From positions 1 to 64,000 of the forward strand of contig NADL03000106.1 in assembly GCA_002205965.3 (NCBI GenBank): 64,000 bases of DNA, in the 5' to 3' direction. The DNA is from Kappaphycus alvarezii (Eukaryota > Rhodophyta > Florideophyceae > Gigartinales > Solieriaceae). This document shows positions 1 to 9,202 of this stretch, one piece after another; within the stretch, counting starts at the first letter, position 1; every line of letters starts with the position of its first letter. A model generated the notes under the pieces. That model ran no database searches. It had not been told where the DNA came from and worked only from the letters and a program-made list of their open reading frames with translations. Position numbers and translations under genes: made by a program.

Positions 1-497
1 TCCTCTCAACGATATCAAGCTCCTAATTATCAAGTTGGATCGAAAGTTTGGTTGAATAAGTCTTTGTTTACGGATTTATACTCAAGATCGCAGGCAACGC
101 AAAACTTACGGCTAGAAGATATGGGCCATTTATGGTGAAGGCGTTAATTGGAAAGAACGCTTTGAGGTTGAGTCTACCTAGTCATCTCAAGATCCATCCT
201 GTCGTTCATGTTATCCACACAACTCCATACAAAGACCAGCCTGCCGATATTGCCCTTCCCATGCCTGAGAGGCCCGATCCTCTCCCCATGCCTGAAGGAG
301 AAGAACAAGTTGTTGGCCGTATATTGAAACATAGGAAGAGAGGACGAGGATATCAATTCCTCACTTTGATGCAAGGGGCGCCAACTCATGAAGCTGAGTG
401 GCAGCCGACAAGAGATTTCGTAGATCGTGATGGTACCGTAACAGAAGCTTGGCACAAGTACATTGTTGAACATGGGCTACTCCCCGAATATCATTGA
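1..497 (+). pseudogene. Ty3/gypsy pol 3' end: integrase C-terminus plus chromodomain
   Basis: This is the tail of a Ty3/gypsy polyprotein running in from the left edge. The first ~85 bases read QVGSKVWLNK-like in frame 1, the conserved stretch after the integrase core. A one-base shift around 80-95 moves the reading to frame 3, where RRYGPFMV, then LSLPSHLKIHPVVHV and the Pro-rich linker follow. The last ~60 residues (GYQFLTLMQGAPTHEAEW) match the chromodomain of chromoviruses, which binds modified histones and directs integration into heterochromatin. A polypurine tract and an LTR follow directly. The frame break makes this copy inactive unless it is a sequence error. Family assignment is firm; the exact start lies outside the window. 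Confidence 0.85.
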
Positions 498-529
498 CGA
501 GGACGTCAATAGAGAGGAGGTGGGAATAG

Positions 530-901
530 TGTAACAATCAATAGTTTATGGATTGTTCTACAAGGTCCTGGATCATTCTGGACATTTGCCAGCAATGAAA
601 TTAGCGTGGCAAATACGATTTTTAGATTTTTTATTGTGTAGTTTTTATATTGCATTGCTGTAACGCGTCTAGACGTTTCTAATTAGTGTTCTAGAATAGT
701 TTAGCGCACATTAGAAGTGTCTAGTTAGTTTCTTTGATATGTGTGATTTTACATCCATTTACGGGGTACAAACCACTATATAAGAGGTCGCAGATGCCGA
801 CTAGCGGCATCAACAACCATCAAACATTTTCAACATCGATCAAAGTCAACATTTGAGTTTATTTTAACTGTCTTCCTTTGCTCAACTACTCGCTCGTTTC
901 A
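530..901 (+). mobile_element. 3' LTR of the chromodomain Ty3 element
   Basis: The purine-rich tract AGAGAGGAGGTGGGAATAG at 511-529 ends immediately before TGTAACAATC, the usual 5' LTR boundary TG in this group. A TATATAAG box at 777-784 fits an LTR promoter. The right boundary is a guess at ...CGTTTCA (901), because the partner LTR is outside the window and no target-site duplication can be tested. Confidence 0.6.
777..784 (+). promoter_or_regulatory. LTR TATA box
   Basis: TATATAAG sits about 120 bases before the inferred LTR end, where the U3/R promoter of a Ty3 LTR is expected. Confidence 0.45.
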
Positions 902-1608
902 GTTAATGTCTGTGACGATATGAAAGTCGTTGTCGGTGTCATTTGTTACGATTTTGCGCCATGATGCTGATTCGTAAGACCGCTGTGAATGAAGCAGTCC
1001 TTTGCGGCGGTGTGTGGGCCGTCGATGTGAACGGTTTGGTTCGTGCAGGCGTTTGATAATCAATTGATAAGATGAGAGTGCAGTTACATAGGCCGCAATG
1101 GCCGTGCAAGGTGCTCCTTTCGTTTGTCTCGAGTTCATGACAGCACGTGTAGGTTAGGCGCACTGGAAGGGGAAAAGGTGAACTTTTATTCAAATGCATA
1201 ATGAGGGGACCGAGCGGTCCCAGCTGGACCTAGTGGGGCCAACAGCGCTGAATTGACGCTGGTTGATCATAACGGCAGTGTAGCTTTAGCGTCTGGAAGG
1301 ACCCTCCAAGGGTGGGTTCAGATGTCAGCCCTTGTTCTTTTTCCACCAAATAAAAGGCGCCTTTATTGGTCAGATTCCGACCAGGTGGATATCTGGTTAT
1401 TTCTGATTTCACTGTATCTTACCTTTTTTTCTCGGTTGAGGTTGATGTAGGACACTGGCTGACTTACAGTACAATGTACAATACTGTACAGTACTTCAGT
1501 GCGTAAGATATGGAATGAGTGCAGTATATCATCTCTCCCGCTACGATTCGTGCGGTAGGCAAAGCGGGTGATGGCCATCTGTGACATCCACCACACCTAA
1601 CCCCGTAG
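902..1608. other. Intergenic stretch with one CTGTACAG-type cluster
   Basis: No convincing coding frame is seen. A hairpin GGGACCGAGCGGTCCC lies near 1204-1219, and a run of GTACA/TGTAC repeats lies at 1463-1497, of the same kind as those in other intergenic regions of this window. Confidence 0.5.
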
Positions 1609-1855
1609 GGAACAACCGGACTTCTTCTCCCCCCGGCTGTCTACTACACTCTCCCAACTTCACCTTCCACCCCTCGCCTTTGACTCTCTCGGCGCCTCGT
1701 CGACTGCTACCACTCGCCTCATTAAAGCATTAATACCTTCAATCGCACGCCGCTTCTTTATAGGCACTGGTGTGGTTCTCCGCAGCATCTACCAACGCGT
1801 TACCCTTTCCATCTGGTCGTCCATAGCGGTGTCTGTCTCCGTCTCACGCCACTGA
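1609..1855 (+). other. Unrecognised exon-like coding segment
   Basis: An 80-codon open stretch with natural composition (contains TRLIKALIPSIARRFFIGTG) ends at TGA 1853-1855. It has no ATG start, but it is preceded by CTAAC and then CCCGTAG at 1595-1608, a plausible branch point and 3' splice site. I do not recognise the protein. It may belong to the same gene as the segment at 1982-2227. The alternative is chance openness in a C-rich strand. Confidence 0.3.
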
Positions 1856-1981
1856 CACAGCATACCCGGTTAGTTCCTAACTGCAGCGTCAGTTAAGTTA
1901 GTGCATTGAACTACAAAAGTGTTGAAATAAACGAGTAATTACCGTGGCTGTTACCAATCCAGGATCAAGTTGTTAGTATGA

Positions 1982-2227
1982 TATAGATATGTCTCAAGAG
2001 TTGCTGACATTCTTAACTGTCCCACTGATGACCACAAAGAAGAATACATTCCGATTCAGACTGCTTTCATTGACGAGTGCGGCATTGCGACTGGTCCAGG
2101 GTTTGAGAGGGAGTTTCGAGAATCAATGTCCCGGTACCTGCAAAACTGTTGCCCACTCACTCGTATCGATCATACCTTACCATTTTCCCTCATAGTCTCC
2201 CCTCCGGTACCACTCCAGATTAGATGA
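1982..2227 (+). other. Unrecognised exon-like coding segment
   Basis: Frame 2 is open from after TGA 1979-1981 to TGA 2225-2227. It reads like real protein (SRVADILNCPTDDHKEEYIP, then GFEREFRESMSRYLQNCCPL). The overlapping frame beginning with ATG at 1989 is Ser/Leu-rich and looks like the shadow. There is no ATG in the good frame, so this would be an internal or terminal exon; a TATAG at 1981-1985 could serve as an acceptor. Family unknown. Confidence 0.4.
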
Positions 2228-2316
2228 GTTTGGTTTACCGTAACTGGTGCTAAGGTTTGGAGTCCAATGAACTTGGATTCAAACCAGGCAGCAGGATCTA
2301 CAGTAAAAATTACTGG

Positions 2317-2383
2317 ACATTTCCACCAGTCCATTGTTGCTCCATGTTGCTCTAGATGAGCAACAATGGGGTGGTGGAAATGT
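2317..2383. repeat. 26-bp fold-back hairpin
   Basis: The arms 2317-2342 and 2358-2383 are inverted copies of ACATTTCCACCA..CCATTGTTGCTC with two mismatches in 26 bases, separated by a 15-base loop. No gene or element boundary explains it. It could be a tiny fold-back element remnant or a structured RNA. Confidence 0.7.
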
Positions 2384-2732
2384 TTGTGCAGCTATACAGA
2401 GCGATTTCCATCGAGTGAAGGAAATCAGTCTCAGTGACATGCTTTGTGCCGAAACGCTGAGCTACAAATGGAACGTCTTGAGCGGTCTACCCGTATGTAT
2501 CGGTTAACTCTGATTCAGTTCAGATACGGGAAAGATTTATGCCTGGTTCCAGCATAGCAAAGAAAGTCAGAGACGAGGCGTACTAGGATCCAAACTTCTA
2601 CATTCAAAGCCAACTCTGCACAAACCCGTCACTTGGTTTACATCAACCCGCGCGACTACACCAACCTCAAATGATCGACAGTAATCGCGGAGCCCCCCGG
2701 TTAGCGTTACAAAAGTCAAACCCTTTCTTCAA

Positions 2733-3736
2733 TCACGACTTTTGTCCCAGCGCTTGTCTCAGTTTCAAGTTTTCTTGCCTCAACGCTAGTTCCTTTGCCC
2801 TCAGCACCTCCACCTGTTCATTGCAACTCTTCAAGTTTGCCTTGAGGGTGTCCCGATGCGCCTTGGCCCGCATGTTTGACCGCTGAGCACACAATCGATT
2901 CCTCTCTCGTCTTTGTTGCGCTTTGCGTCGCTTTGCCAACAATGCTGGATCCACCGCAGGTCGCCCGCTTGTCTTGCCATCATTTTCTACCACTCCATCC
3001 CTTGTCTCCTGCGCAACAGCACTCCCCTCTGATGGTACCTCGCCGGTCGACCCATGCTCTGCATTCTTCCACCGTGTTCCTCTCTCCTCGAAGACGGACT
3101 CCACTCGCCCCTTCACTGCAACTCTCTGTACTGCCCTTCCGACTTCTGATTTCCTGGTATTATTCGAACCGCCCAACATCAATGTCGCCGAGTCTGCATC
3201 AAGCTCTAGCCAATTGACATCGGCATCCATGCCCAATGCCATGGACATGCCGTCCAAGTCTCCAACTGTTGCCTCACTCGCCAAAATGCCACCCTGAGCT
3301 GCAAAAGCGGCCTGTCGGTGACACGTCTCCGCCCACCACAAGTCCTCCACCGGTTGAATTGTAGGCGTAGAAAGTGCATGGCCTGGTTATTTGCGGCGGG
3401 TGTAATATCAATATCGTCAGACTCTCCATCTTGATGGGCATCACTCCGAGCGTTGACCTCCTCCTCACATGAGCCACATGCGTGATTTTCGGGGTTGAAA
3501 CGCTTCCAAAGAGCGCACACCTTCACGCATAATAGGCAAGGATCGTGCCGGAGTGGCATTACTCTTAATGCTGACATAATCTGCAAAGCCCAGTCGGAAA
3601 TTCGTTTGATAAAGGCAGGATCGTTGACGGTAGCCATCCATGTACGGGTACCAAGCACGCAGTGACGATCGGAGCCGTGCACAGGAAAAAGACGTTTGCT
3701 GGTGAGCGACTCAAAGACTCCGTTATGAACGGACAT
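2733..3736 (-). CDS. bZIP transcription factor, two exons
   Basis: Exon 1 is 3736-3469 and exon 2 is 3382-2733, giving about 305 residues. The intron 3383-3468 (86 nt) begins GTGAGG, holds a CTGAC branch-point-like site and ends AACCAG; removing it joins the two frames exactly. The ATG at 3736 lies in GCCGCCACCATGT, a near-ideal Kozak context. The C-terminal ~65 residues form a bZIP: basic region QQRRERNRLCAQRSNMRAK, then a zipper with heptad residues L-C-L-L-L. It should bind DNA as a dimer in the nucleus. The second zipper position is Cys instead of Leu. The Arg that normally lies eight residues after the basic-region Asn is Asn here. The N-terminal half is Cys-containing (CLLCVKVC) and of unknown role. 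Confidence 0.8.
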
Positions 3737-3758
3737 GGTGGCGGCAAAGTGGGAGTGA

Positions 3759-4625
3759 TCAAAGGGATGTTGGGGTGAGTGGGGGCAGGAGATATGGGAC
3801 AAGGGCAGTCGGTTCCAGGCGGGGAGGCACAAAAGGGGCAGGCGCGGCGTTGCAATTCCTGTTGAACGAAATGGGCGGTGGGGATGAGTGCATCTGGGGT
3901 GGGAGAGTCGTGGAGGATATGGACGAGTTGGGACTTTGTAAACATGGCGGTGACGGCCAGGGCGGTGGTGGACGAGGTGGGTTGGGAAAAGTTGAGGAGC
4001 ACTGCATCAGGGCATGGGATATCGTAAATGTGAATGAGCAGGTTGGTGGGGTTGTGACGGATGAAACGGAAGGGCATACAGGCGGCACAGGTTGGGGAGG
4101 AATGACGCCAGAATTGGCCGCGGTGGCGAGGACTTCCATGGCACCGAAACCGAGGGTGTGGGAGGGAGTGGTGAGATGAGGGGTGTAGAGGTTACGACCG
4201 GTGAGGTGGTGCGACTCGGGGAGGTAGGGGGAGGGTTGGAGGGTGATGGGTTCGACTCTGGTGGTGGAGAAAGTTGATGTGAAGGAGGTGGCGGCGAGGG
4301 TGGGGGAGAGAAGGGCGGGGAGATGGTCTGTGCGGGAGAGAAGAGAAAGTTGCGCAGTAGGGCGGGGATATGGTGGAGAGAAACGGGCGGAGGAGGGAAG
4401 GAGGTTGAGAGGGGCTGGCGGGGTAGGAGGAATGAGGGCGTGAAGGGAAAGGACCTCGGGGATGGACGGAGTGTAATTGTGAGGGGGAAGCATGGTTGGA
4501 TCGGGGAAGGGGGCGCCATTGCGGGTTGAGGGTGGGTGGGCTGCAAGTGGAAGGAGAGTGACGGTGAATGGATATTGTGGCGCAGCAGAAGGATGGCGTG
4601 CGAGGGAGATGTCGATTTGTGTCAA
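3759..4625 (-). other. Pro-rich coding-like region upstream of the bZIP gene
   Basis: On the minus strand one frame is open from 4625 to 3759 and starts plausibly at ATG 4493 (CCAACCATGC). It reads Pro/Ser/Leu-rich protein. From about 4150 a second frame becomes the better one (MPFRFIRHNPTNLLIHIYDI, later FVQQELQRRACPFC), so either an intron I could not place or a one-base shift lies near 4090-4150. The second frame runs up to the bZIP start. It could be an independent gene, or the true N-terminus of the bZIP protein if a shift is a sequence error. Not recognised. Confidence 0.4.
4218..4320 (+). other. Two potential G-quadruplex tracts
   Basis: The plus strand at 4218-4250 has G-runs of 4, 5, 3, 3 and 3 with short loops. 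At 4298-4320 it has runs of 3, 5, 3 and 4 with loops of 1, 6 and 1. Both lie in the template strand of the Pro-rich coding region, so they may simply reflect CCN proline codons. Confidence 0.5.
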
Positions 4626-4639
4626 GTCCAGTTGTGGGT

Positions 4640-5000
4640 GGCGTCACAGAATACCTGTGTTACTGTACTAAGGTACAGCATGTACTGTACAGTAATATCC
4701 GTTTCTTGTACCTTGTACAGTACAGTACAGTACATTACATTACAGAACAGCGGATGACGTCGATTCCTTTTTTACTGTAAGCACAATCCCTGCACTGAAT
4801 TGGCACCTGATGACCAGCTCGACAAAATCTCATCTCGAGATTGAGATATACTGTACAGTATAAGTACTGTACAGCCGTATCATGCCCACAATGTTCCGTC
4901 ATTGCAACTTTTGATTGGCTGATATTCCAAGTACAAGTTTCAGTACTGTACTGTACACCGCTGTACAATACTGCAGTATTATCAGCAGTGGATTGTAGCC
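4640..5000. promoter_or_regulatory. Intergenic CTGTACAG/GTACTGTAC repeat cluster
   Basis: About ten copies of overlapping palindromic GTAC units (CTGTACAG, TACAGTACAGTACAG) occur at 4660-4740, 4846-4873 and 4938-4975. The cluster sits immediately upstream of the minus-strand coding block 3759-4625. The same motif recurs in other intergenic stretches, including upstream of SKP1. Function unknown; a promoter or replication-related role is inference. Confidence 0.45.
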
Positions 5001-6341
5001 CACATTGAAAAAAAAGGCAACATCCGATCAGTGCCGACACGTTTGCCAAACGGTCGCAGGAAGATTGAGATTGTGTCATGTGGCCGCCCTTCTCCTGGTT
5101 TCGGACGTCTGCAACAAGCAGGAGGGACACAAACACCCGACTCTAAAGGGCAACAAACACCTTTGCATCACATTAAATTGTACCACAGTCGCACAATTTA
5201 CTACCACCTCCGCCGCTGCCCACGTCGCAAGGTAGGAGCCAGAGCAAGGTGCTACATACGACCCACTCAATGGGTAACAAGTGACAGTCCATTTTTTCAT
5301 TGCTTTCCTAAAATAGACCACGGTTCCACTTGTATCAATCCTGAACGGCATTAGCGGCAGTTTACATAACCGGGGGGACAAACACGGGATCGGAAGCGGT
5401 ATTTGAATGAACATGTGGATAGATGGCCCGAAAGAATATGTCTTCTGGCATGTGCTATCGTTGTGCAAAGATGGGACAACGGGCGGTGCGCTTGCCAGAC
5501 GGTACGAACGAGCTGGTCGCCTCTTTTATCGACTGCTGTAATAATCCACTGCTCTACATCCCTGGTCACTGTTCGGTTCGTCCGATCGCAATCCACACTC
5601 ATTGTTGCGCAGCAGTGACGTAGAGATGGATACAAGCTTTCCGAGGCGAAAATTGGATCCCTCCTAGCACACTACCTGTTGGCTCATTGCTTTGGTCATG
5701 CTTTTTCCCAAAAGAGTTCGGATTCCCGACAATGGCGAGAAATCAACAGGGGACAATAGTGTGGAGGTGCACTTGTGCTCTTTCTGGGTAAAGGATTTGA
5801 ATGCACACATTTGTTTGTTGCTGCCTAAAGGTTTGTACATACTTTCCATCGAACCAACAAACCTGCATCTGAAGGTCATGGAATGTGTAACATGGATTTT
5901 TCATCACTCCCTGCATCCTCAGAGTCCTTGTCCGTAGCTACGCTGGAGCTTTTGGATATCTTTACCTGTGAATCCGCACGTTCTGTACGGAAATGGGTTG
6001 GTTATCCATATGAATCGCTTCCTTTCTACACGCAAGATACCTAAATGACAAACACTATTCATGCCTCTATACGAGCGACGCAGGGACTACCAACAGCTCT
6101 GTGATCCAATCTAATATGCACAGCTGGTTGCGTAAAGAGTATGCGCTTCGGAGATGGGCAGTATTTCGTATAATCAAATGGATCGATTTTGGTAGGTAGC
6201 TACGTCTGATTTACTGTGATGGAATTGCTGCTATACGCAGACAAAGAATTTTCGGTAGACAACTAGGTTTCTCCTACCAAATGATACCAGGAGAGCGGTT
6301 CCAGTGGATTCAAAACGACCCACCTTCCTAATTGGTACTCT
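5001..6341. other. No gene assigned
   Basis: Several overlapping open frames of 60-130 codons occur on both strands. None has a domain I recognise or a clear composition advantage. A Cys-containing frame at 5423-5623 (+) and a frame at 5664-5879 (-) are the most protein-like, but both are weak. Confidence 0.4.
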
Positions 6342-6765
6342 TTACTCAATTAAGGAACTGTCTTTAATGGCAAACTCCTCGCGAATTTGATCCGGTGACT
6401 TGCCACGTAGCTTATCTCTACCCTCTTGCATCCCAAATCCTGCAGAGATTGAATGGCAAGAAAGTCTGCGGCTAGTATTAAATCAATCAGCATATCATTG
6501 TCAATGTCAAGAAACTGGTCTTCCCAACTGTCGATATTCTCCAATTTGTACCAGTAGAGCTGCTGGTTTTGGTCAAATATGCAGTAGTCGATTACTTTTG
6601 AAAGGACTTTGGCCTTGATTTCACCCATAGGGATCTCCATCCCGTCGATCGGCTCAACGTCCTCGAGCATGTCAGAGACAAACTTATGTGTTTTGCGATG
6701 GCGGCGTCAACCTCGAAGGCTTTGTTGTCGCACGACATTAACTTGAAGGTCATTCCGAGTGTCAT
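6342..6765 (-). pseudogene. SKP1: SKP1, frame-broken
   Basis: SKP1 is the adaptor that links F-box proteins to cullin-1 in SCF ubiquitin ligases. From ATG 6765 the protein reads MTFKLMSCDNKAFEVDAAIA, the usual SKP1 opening. It then needs a one-base shift at the A4 run (T4 at 6691-6694) to continue as SDMLEDVEPIDGMEIPM, the WEDQFLDIDNDMLIDLILAA core and LQDLGCKRV. A second shift near 6405-6420 restores the F-box-binding tail GKSPDQIREEFAIKD, ending at TAA 6342-6344. Total length (~141 codons) is close to the family's ~160. The conserved residues are intact apart from the two shifts, so this is either a young pseudogene or an intact gene with consensus errors. Confidence 0.85.
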
Positions 6766-6899
6766 AATGGCTGATTGGTTTGCCGTTTTGAAGGAGGAAG
6801 GAGGTAAACTTGTTGAACAGGATGTGATGCGAGAAGAGATGAAAGAGACGATCGGACTGAGGGAAGGGTTAAGCAAACGTGTTGATGCGGCGAGTGCGT

Positions 6900-7060
6900 G
6901 GAGTGCGGAATGTATGTATTGATTACCCCGTAGGCGTAGTACCGTACTGTACAATACGGTAGATCGGGGCATTGTACCCCTCTCGAGACCATAAATTTAA
7001 ATTCGCTGCCGTCCCAACGACTTGACGTAAATACTGTACTGTACCGTCATTATTAATTCA
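6900..7060. promoter_or_regulatory. GTACTGTAC repeats upstream of SKP1
   Basis: GTACCGTACTGTACAATACGG at 6940-6960 and ATACTGTACTGTACCG near 7029-7045 lie 175-280 bases upstream of the SKP1 start codon. They resemble the cluster at 4640-5000. Confidence 0.35.
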
Positions 7061-7897
7061 GGAAACATTGATAATTGTGATCCAGAGTGTACACTACAGT
7101 CAGACTGGGTTTTTTGATTCTTTTTTGCCCGTTGCACAGTATTGCTGTGCCATGCGGTGGAACTTTGGCCCAATACCTGTGCAGTACCAGAGGATGAACA
7201 TCAACTAATTCAAAATTTCCGTTGCCTACACAGCCGCTCTCAGGGGTTTAGCCAATATCTCCTTTACAGTAAATGAAACTGCACTTTCCCTTTTCTCATA
7301 CTGAAGGGCATTAACTAAACTGACCCTACACAGTTGGGACTATCCAGATGTGCCATATCAGCGGCGTGCGGGGGTAATCCGGCACATGACAGAAATTCCT
7401 GTAGACGACCAAACAATAGAGCCAAGTCGTTGATAGATCTGGAGGCAGAATGTGATAAGATCATTTGGATGGTTGGTGAATGGGAGTCGGAGAGGATTGG
7501 CTGGAGAAGGCAATGCGTCTGCCATCCTCTTCGTTACAAAATGCTTACCTCAAACACTTCCTCAGTTTCTCAGCCCTCCGAAATCTTACAGTAAACACAT
7601 CCCTTATTTCCTCGATGTAGGTTGATGTTTGGGTTCTTTAATATTCGAAAGGTGCGGGTCGGATATCCCCGGTATGTTCTATGTATGTATTGATCTAGTA
7701 ACACATCCTTCAATCTAATCCGTTATTGAAAACGATTTTATTCAACGAGTCACTTGATAGCGGTAACATACTCATACTCGGAAGAACGTTTAATTCTACT
7801 GTTTGACACATTGGTAGAATACCAGCATAATTCTAATGATACCTTTGAAATAGTAAAGCACCCAAATCCCTCTATCTTAACAGCGACAATGCCTTTG
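7061..7897. other. No gene assigned
   Basis: One 86-codon plus-strand frame (7334-7594) is open but shows no recognisable feature. The stretch ends in a CT microsatellite near 7905-7930. Confidence 0.4.
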
Positions 7898-9202
7898 CAC
7901 ACACACACGCTCTCTCTCTCTCTTCCTCCCCTGCCGTCGTTTTTCTTTTTCTTTCTTTTCGCTACCCCTTTTTATGCCCCCTCCTCGTTCCTGAGCTGCT
8001 GTCGCAACCTATCCCTTGCCAACCCCTGCCGATGGCCCCATCCTCTGCCCACTCCTTCCATCTTCTTTCACCACTCTCACTGCCCCCGACACTCTACCCT
8101 TCCTCACCTTCCCCGCCGCCCTCGCTATCCTCAGCAAACCGTCTCATCCCCAGCACCCCGTCTTACCGAAGCCACCGCTCTCGCCCGCACGTTGCCGCCC
8201 CACCCGTTTCCTCTCCCCATCACTGCCGCTTCGCTGTCCCCCCGCAGCCTGTGGTCATAGTAGGCTTTGCACCGACTACTCCCCGCGGCACCTCCCTCCC
8301 AACCTATGATGCCGCCCGCAATGCCCTCTCTCAAGCTGCCTCTATCGCAAACTGCTCCCTCCCGCCCACGTCCTTCTCCCAGGTGTCGGAGTCTGGACGT
8401 GTACTGCCGACACCAAATCCACCCTCGGTCTTCTCATCCGCACCATCTCCAACCTTCGATGCATCTATCCTGGCCTCCAGCTGACCACCGAGTCGTTGGC
8501 GGTCGTCTCTCGCCTTCGCCCCTGCGCCCACCTCCAATGTCCTCCGTCGCTTGGACATTGAGATTCGCATCTTCTCAGTCCATGCACTCCCACCTCCGTT
8601 CCAATGTCCAGACGCCAATCCTCTGCGGCTGCATTTCCAACAAGCAGCAAAATTTATCAACGAAAGCTCTTGGCACCCCAAAAGGTGCCACCACTACCCC
8701 CACTCCATCTGCTGCGCCTCATGGTTGACACTCCCAATGCTCGTTCCACCGGCTCCACTCCCGTTGCCGTTGCGTCCCGACTCCCGCTTCCTCCGCTGTT
8801 GCTTCCATCGCCCCAATCCATCCGCTACGGTCTCTGTTGCTCCCCGCCACAACTGTTAGTGGAGCCAAACGCTCGCGGAATTCCCGGCTTCCTCTGCTCC
8901 TGCCGTGCATGGGTGCACCCCCTCCCCCTCCCCTCGCGGCCCTCGCCCCCTCTTCCCAAACGCGCTAAGAGAGGCGCGTCAGCAATGACCGTGCCTCCCT
9001 ATCCGGGCTACCTGGCGTGGATACGCTCATGGTCCCCACTCTCTTGGATCCTTCCTCGAACGATGCCGCTCCAATGTTGGATGAACCCCGTATGGTCCCC
9101 CTTCTTCCCCTCCCTCCTCCCCGCGAGGGCCCCCAGCGACTGCTGACCCCGCCCCCTCCAAACCCACCTCTCAACCTCTATTCCCTCTTCTGCCATGTCT
9201 GA
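7898..9202 (+). pseudogene. C-rich coding region with shifting frames, possibly F-box/LRR-like
   Basis: The plus strand is C-rich and coding-like, but the best frame changes several times. Clear segments are STLGLLIRTISNLRCIYPGL continuing to SLAVVSRLRPCAH (8410-8550), then after a one-base shift LRRLDIEIRIFSVHALPPPF and HFQQAAKFINESS (8540-8690), and VDTLMVPTLLDPSSNDAAP in 9014-9202. The alternating short Leu-rich segments resemble F-box-associated leucine repeats like those at 60.0-61.1 kb. I cannot place an F-box, so the family call is weak. Multiple small introns are an alternative to frame breaks. Confidence 0.4.

Noticed and set aside
174..473. Open frame of 99 codons on the minus strand
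   Set aside because: It is the antisense shadow of the integrase/chromodomain sequence.
2876..3297. Two plus-strand open frames (113 and 124 codons)
   Set aside because: Antisense to the bZIP exon; composition is Ser/Pro-rich and there is no domain.
8131..8910. Gly/Arg-rich minus-strand frames
   Set aside because: Reverse complement of C-rich coding DNA; low-complexity shadows.
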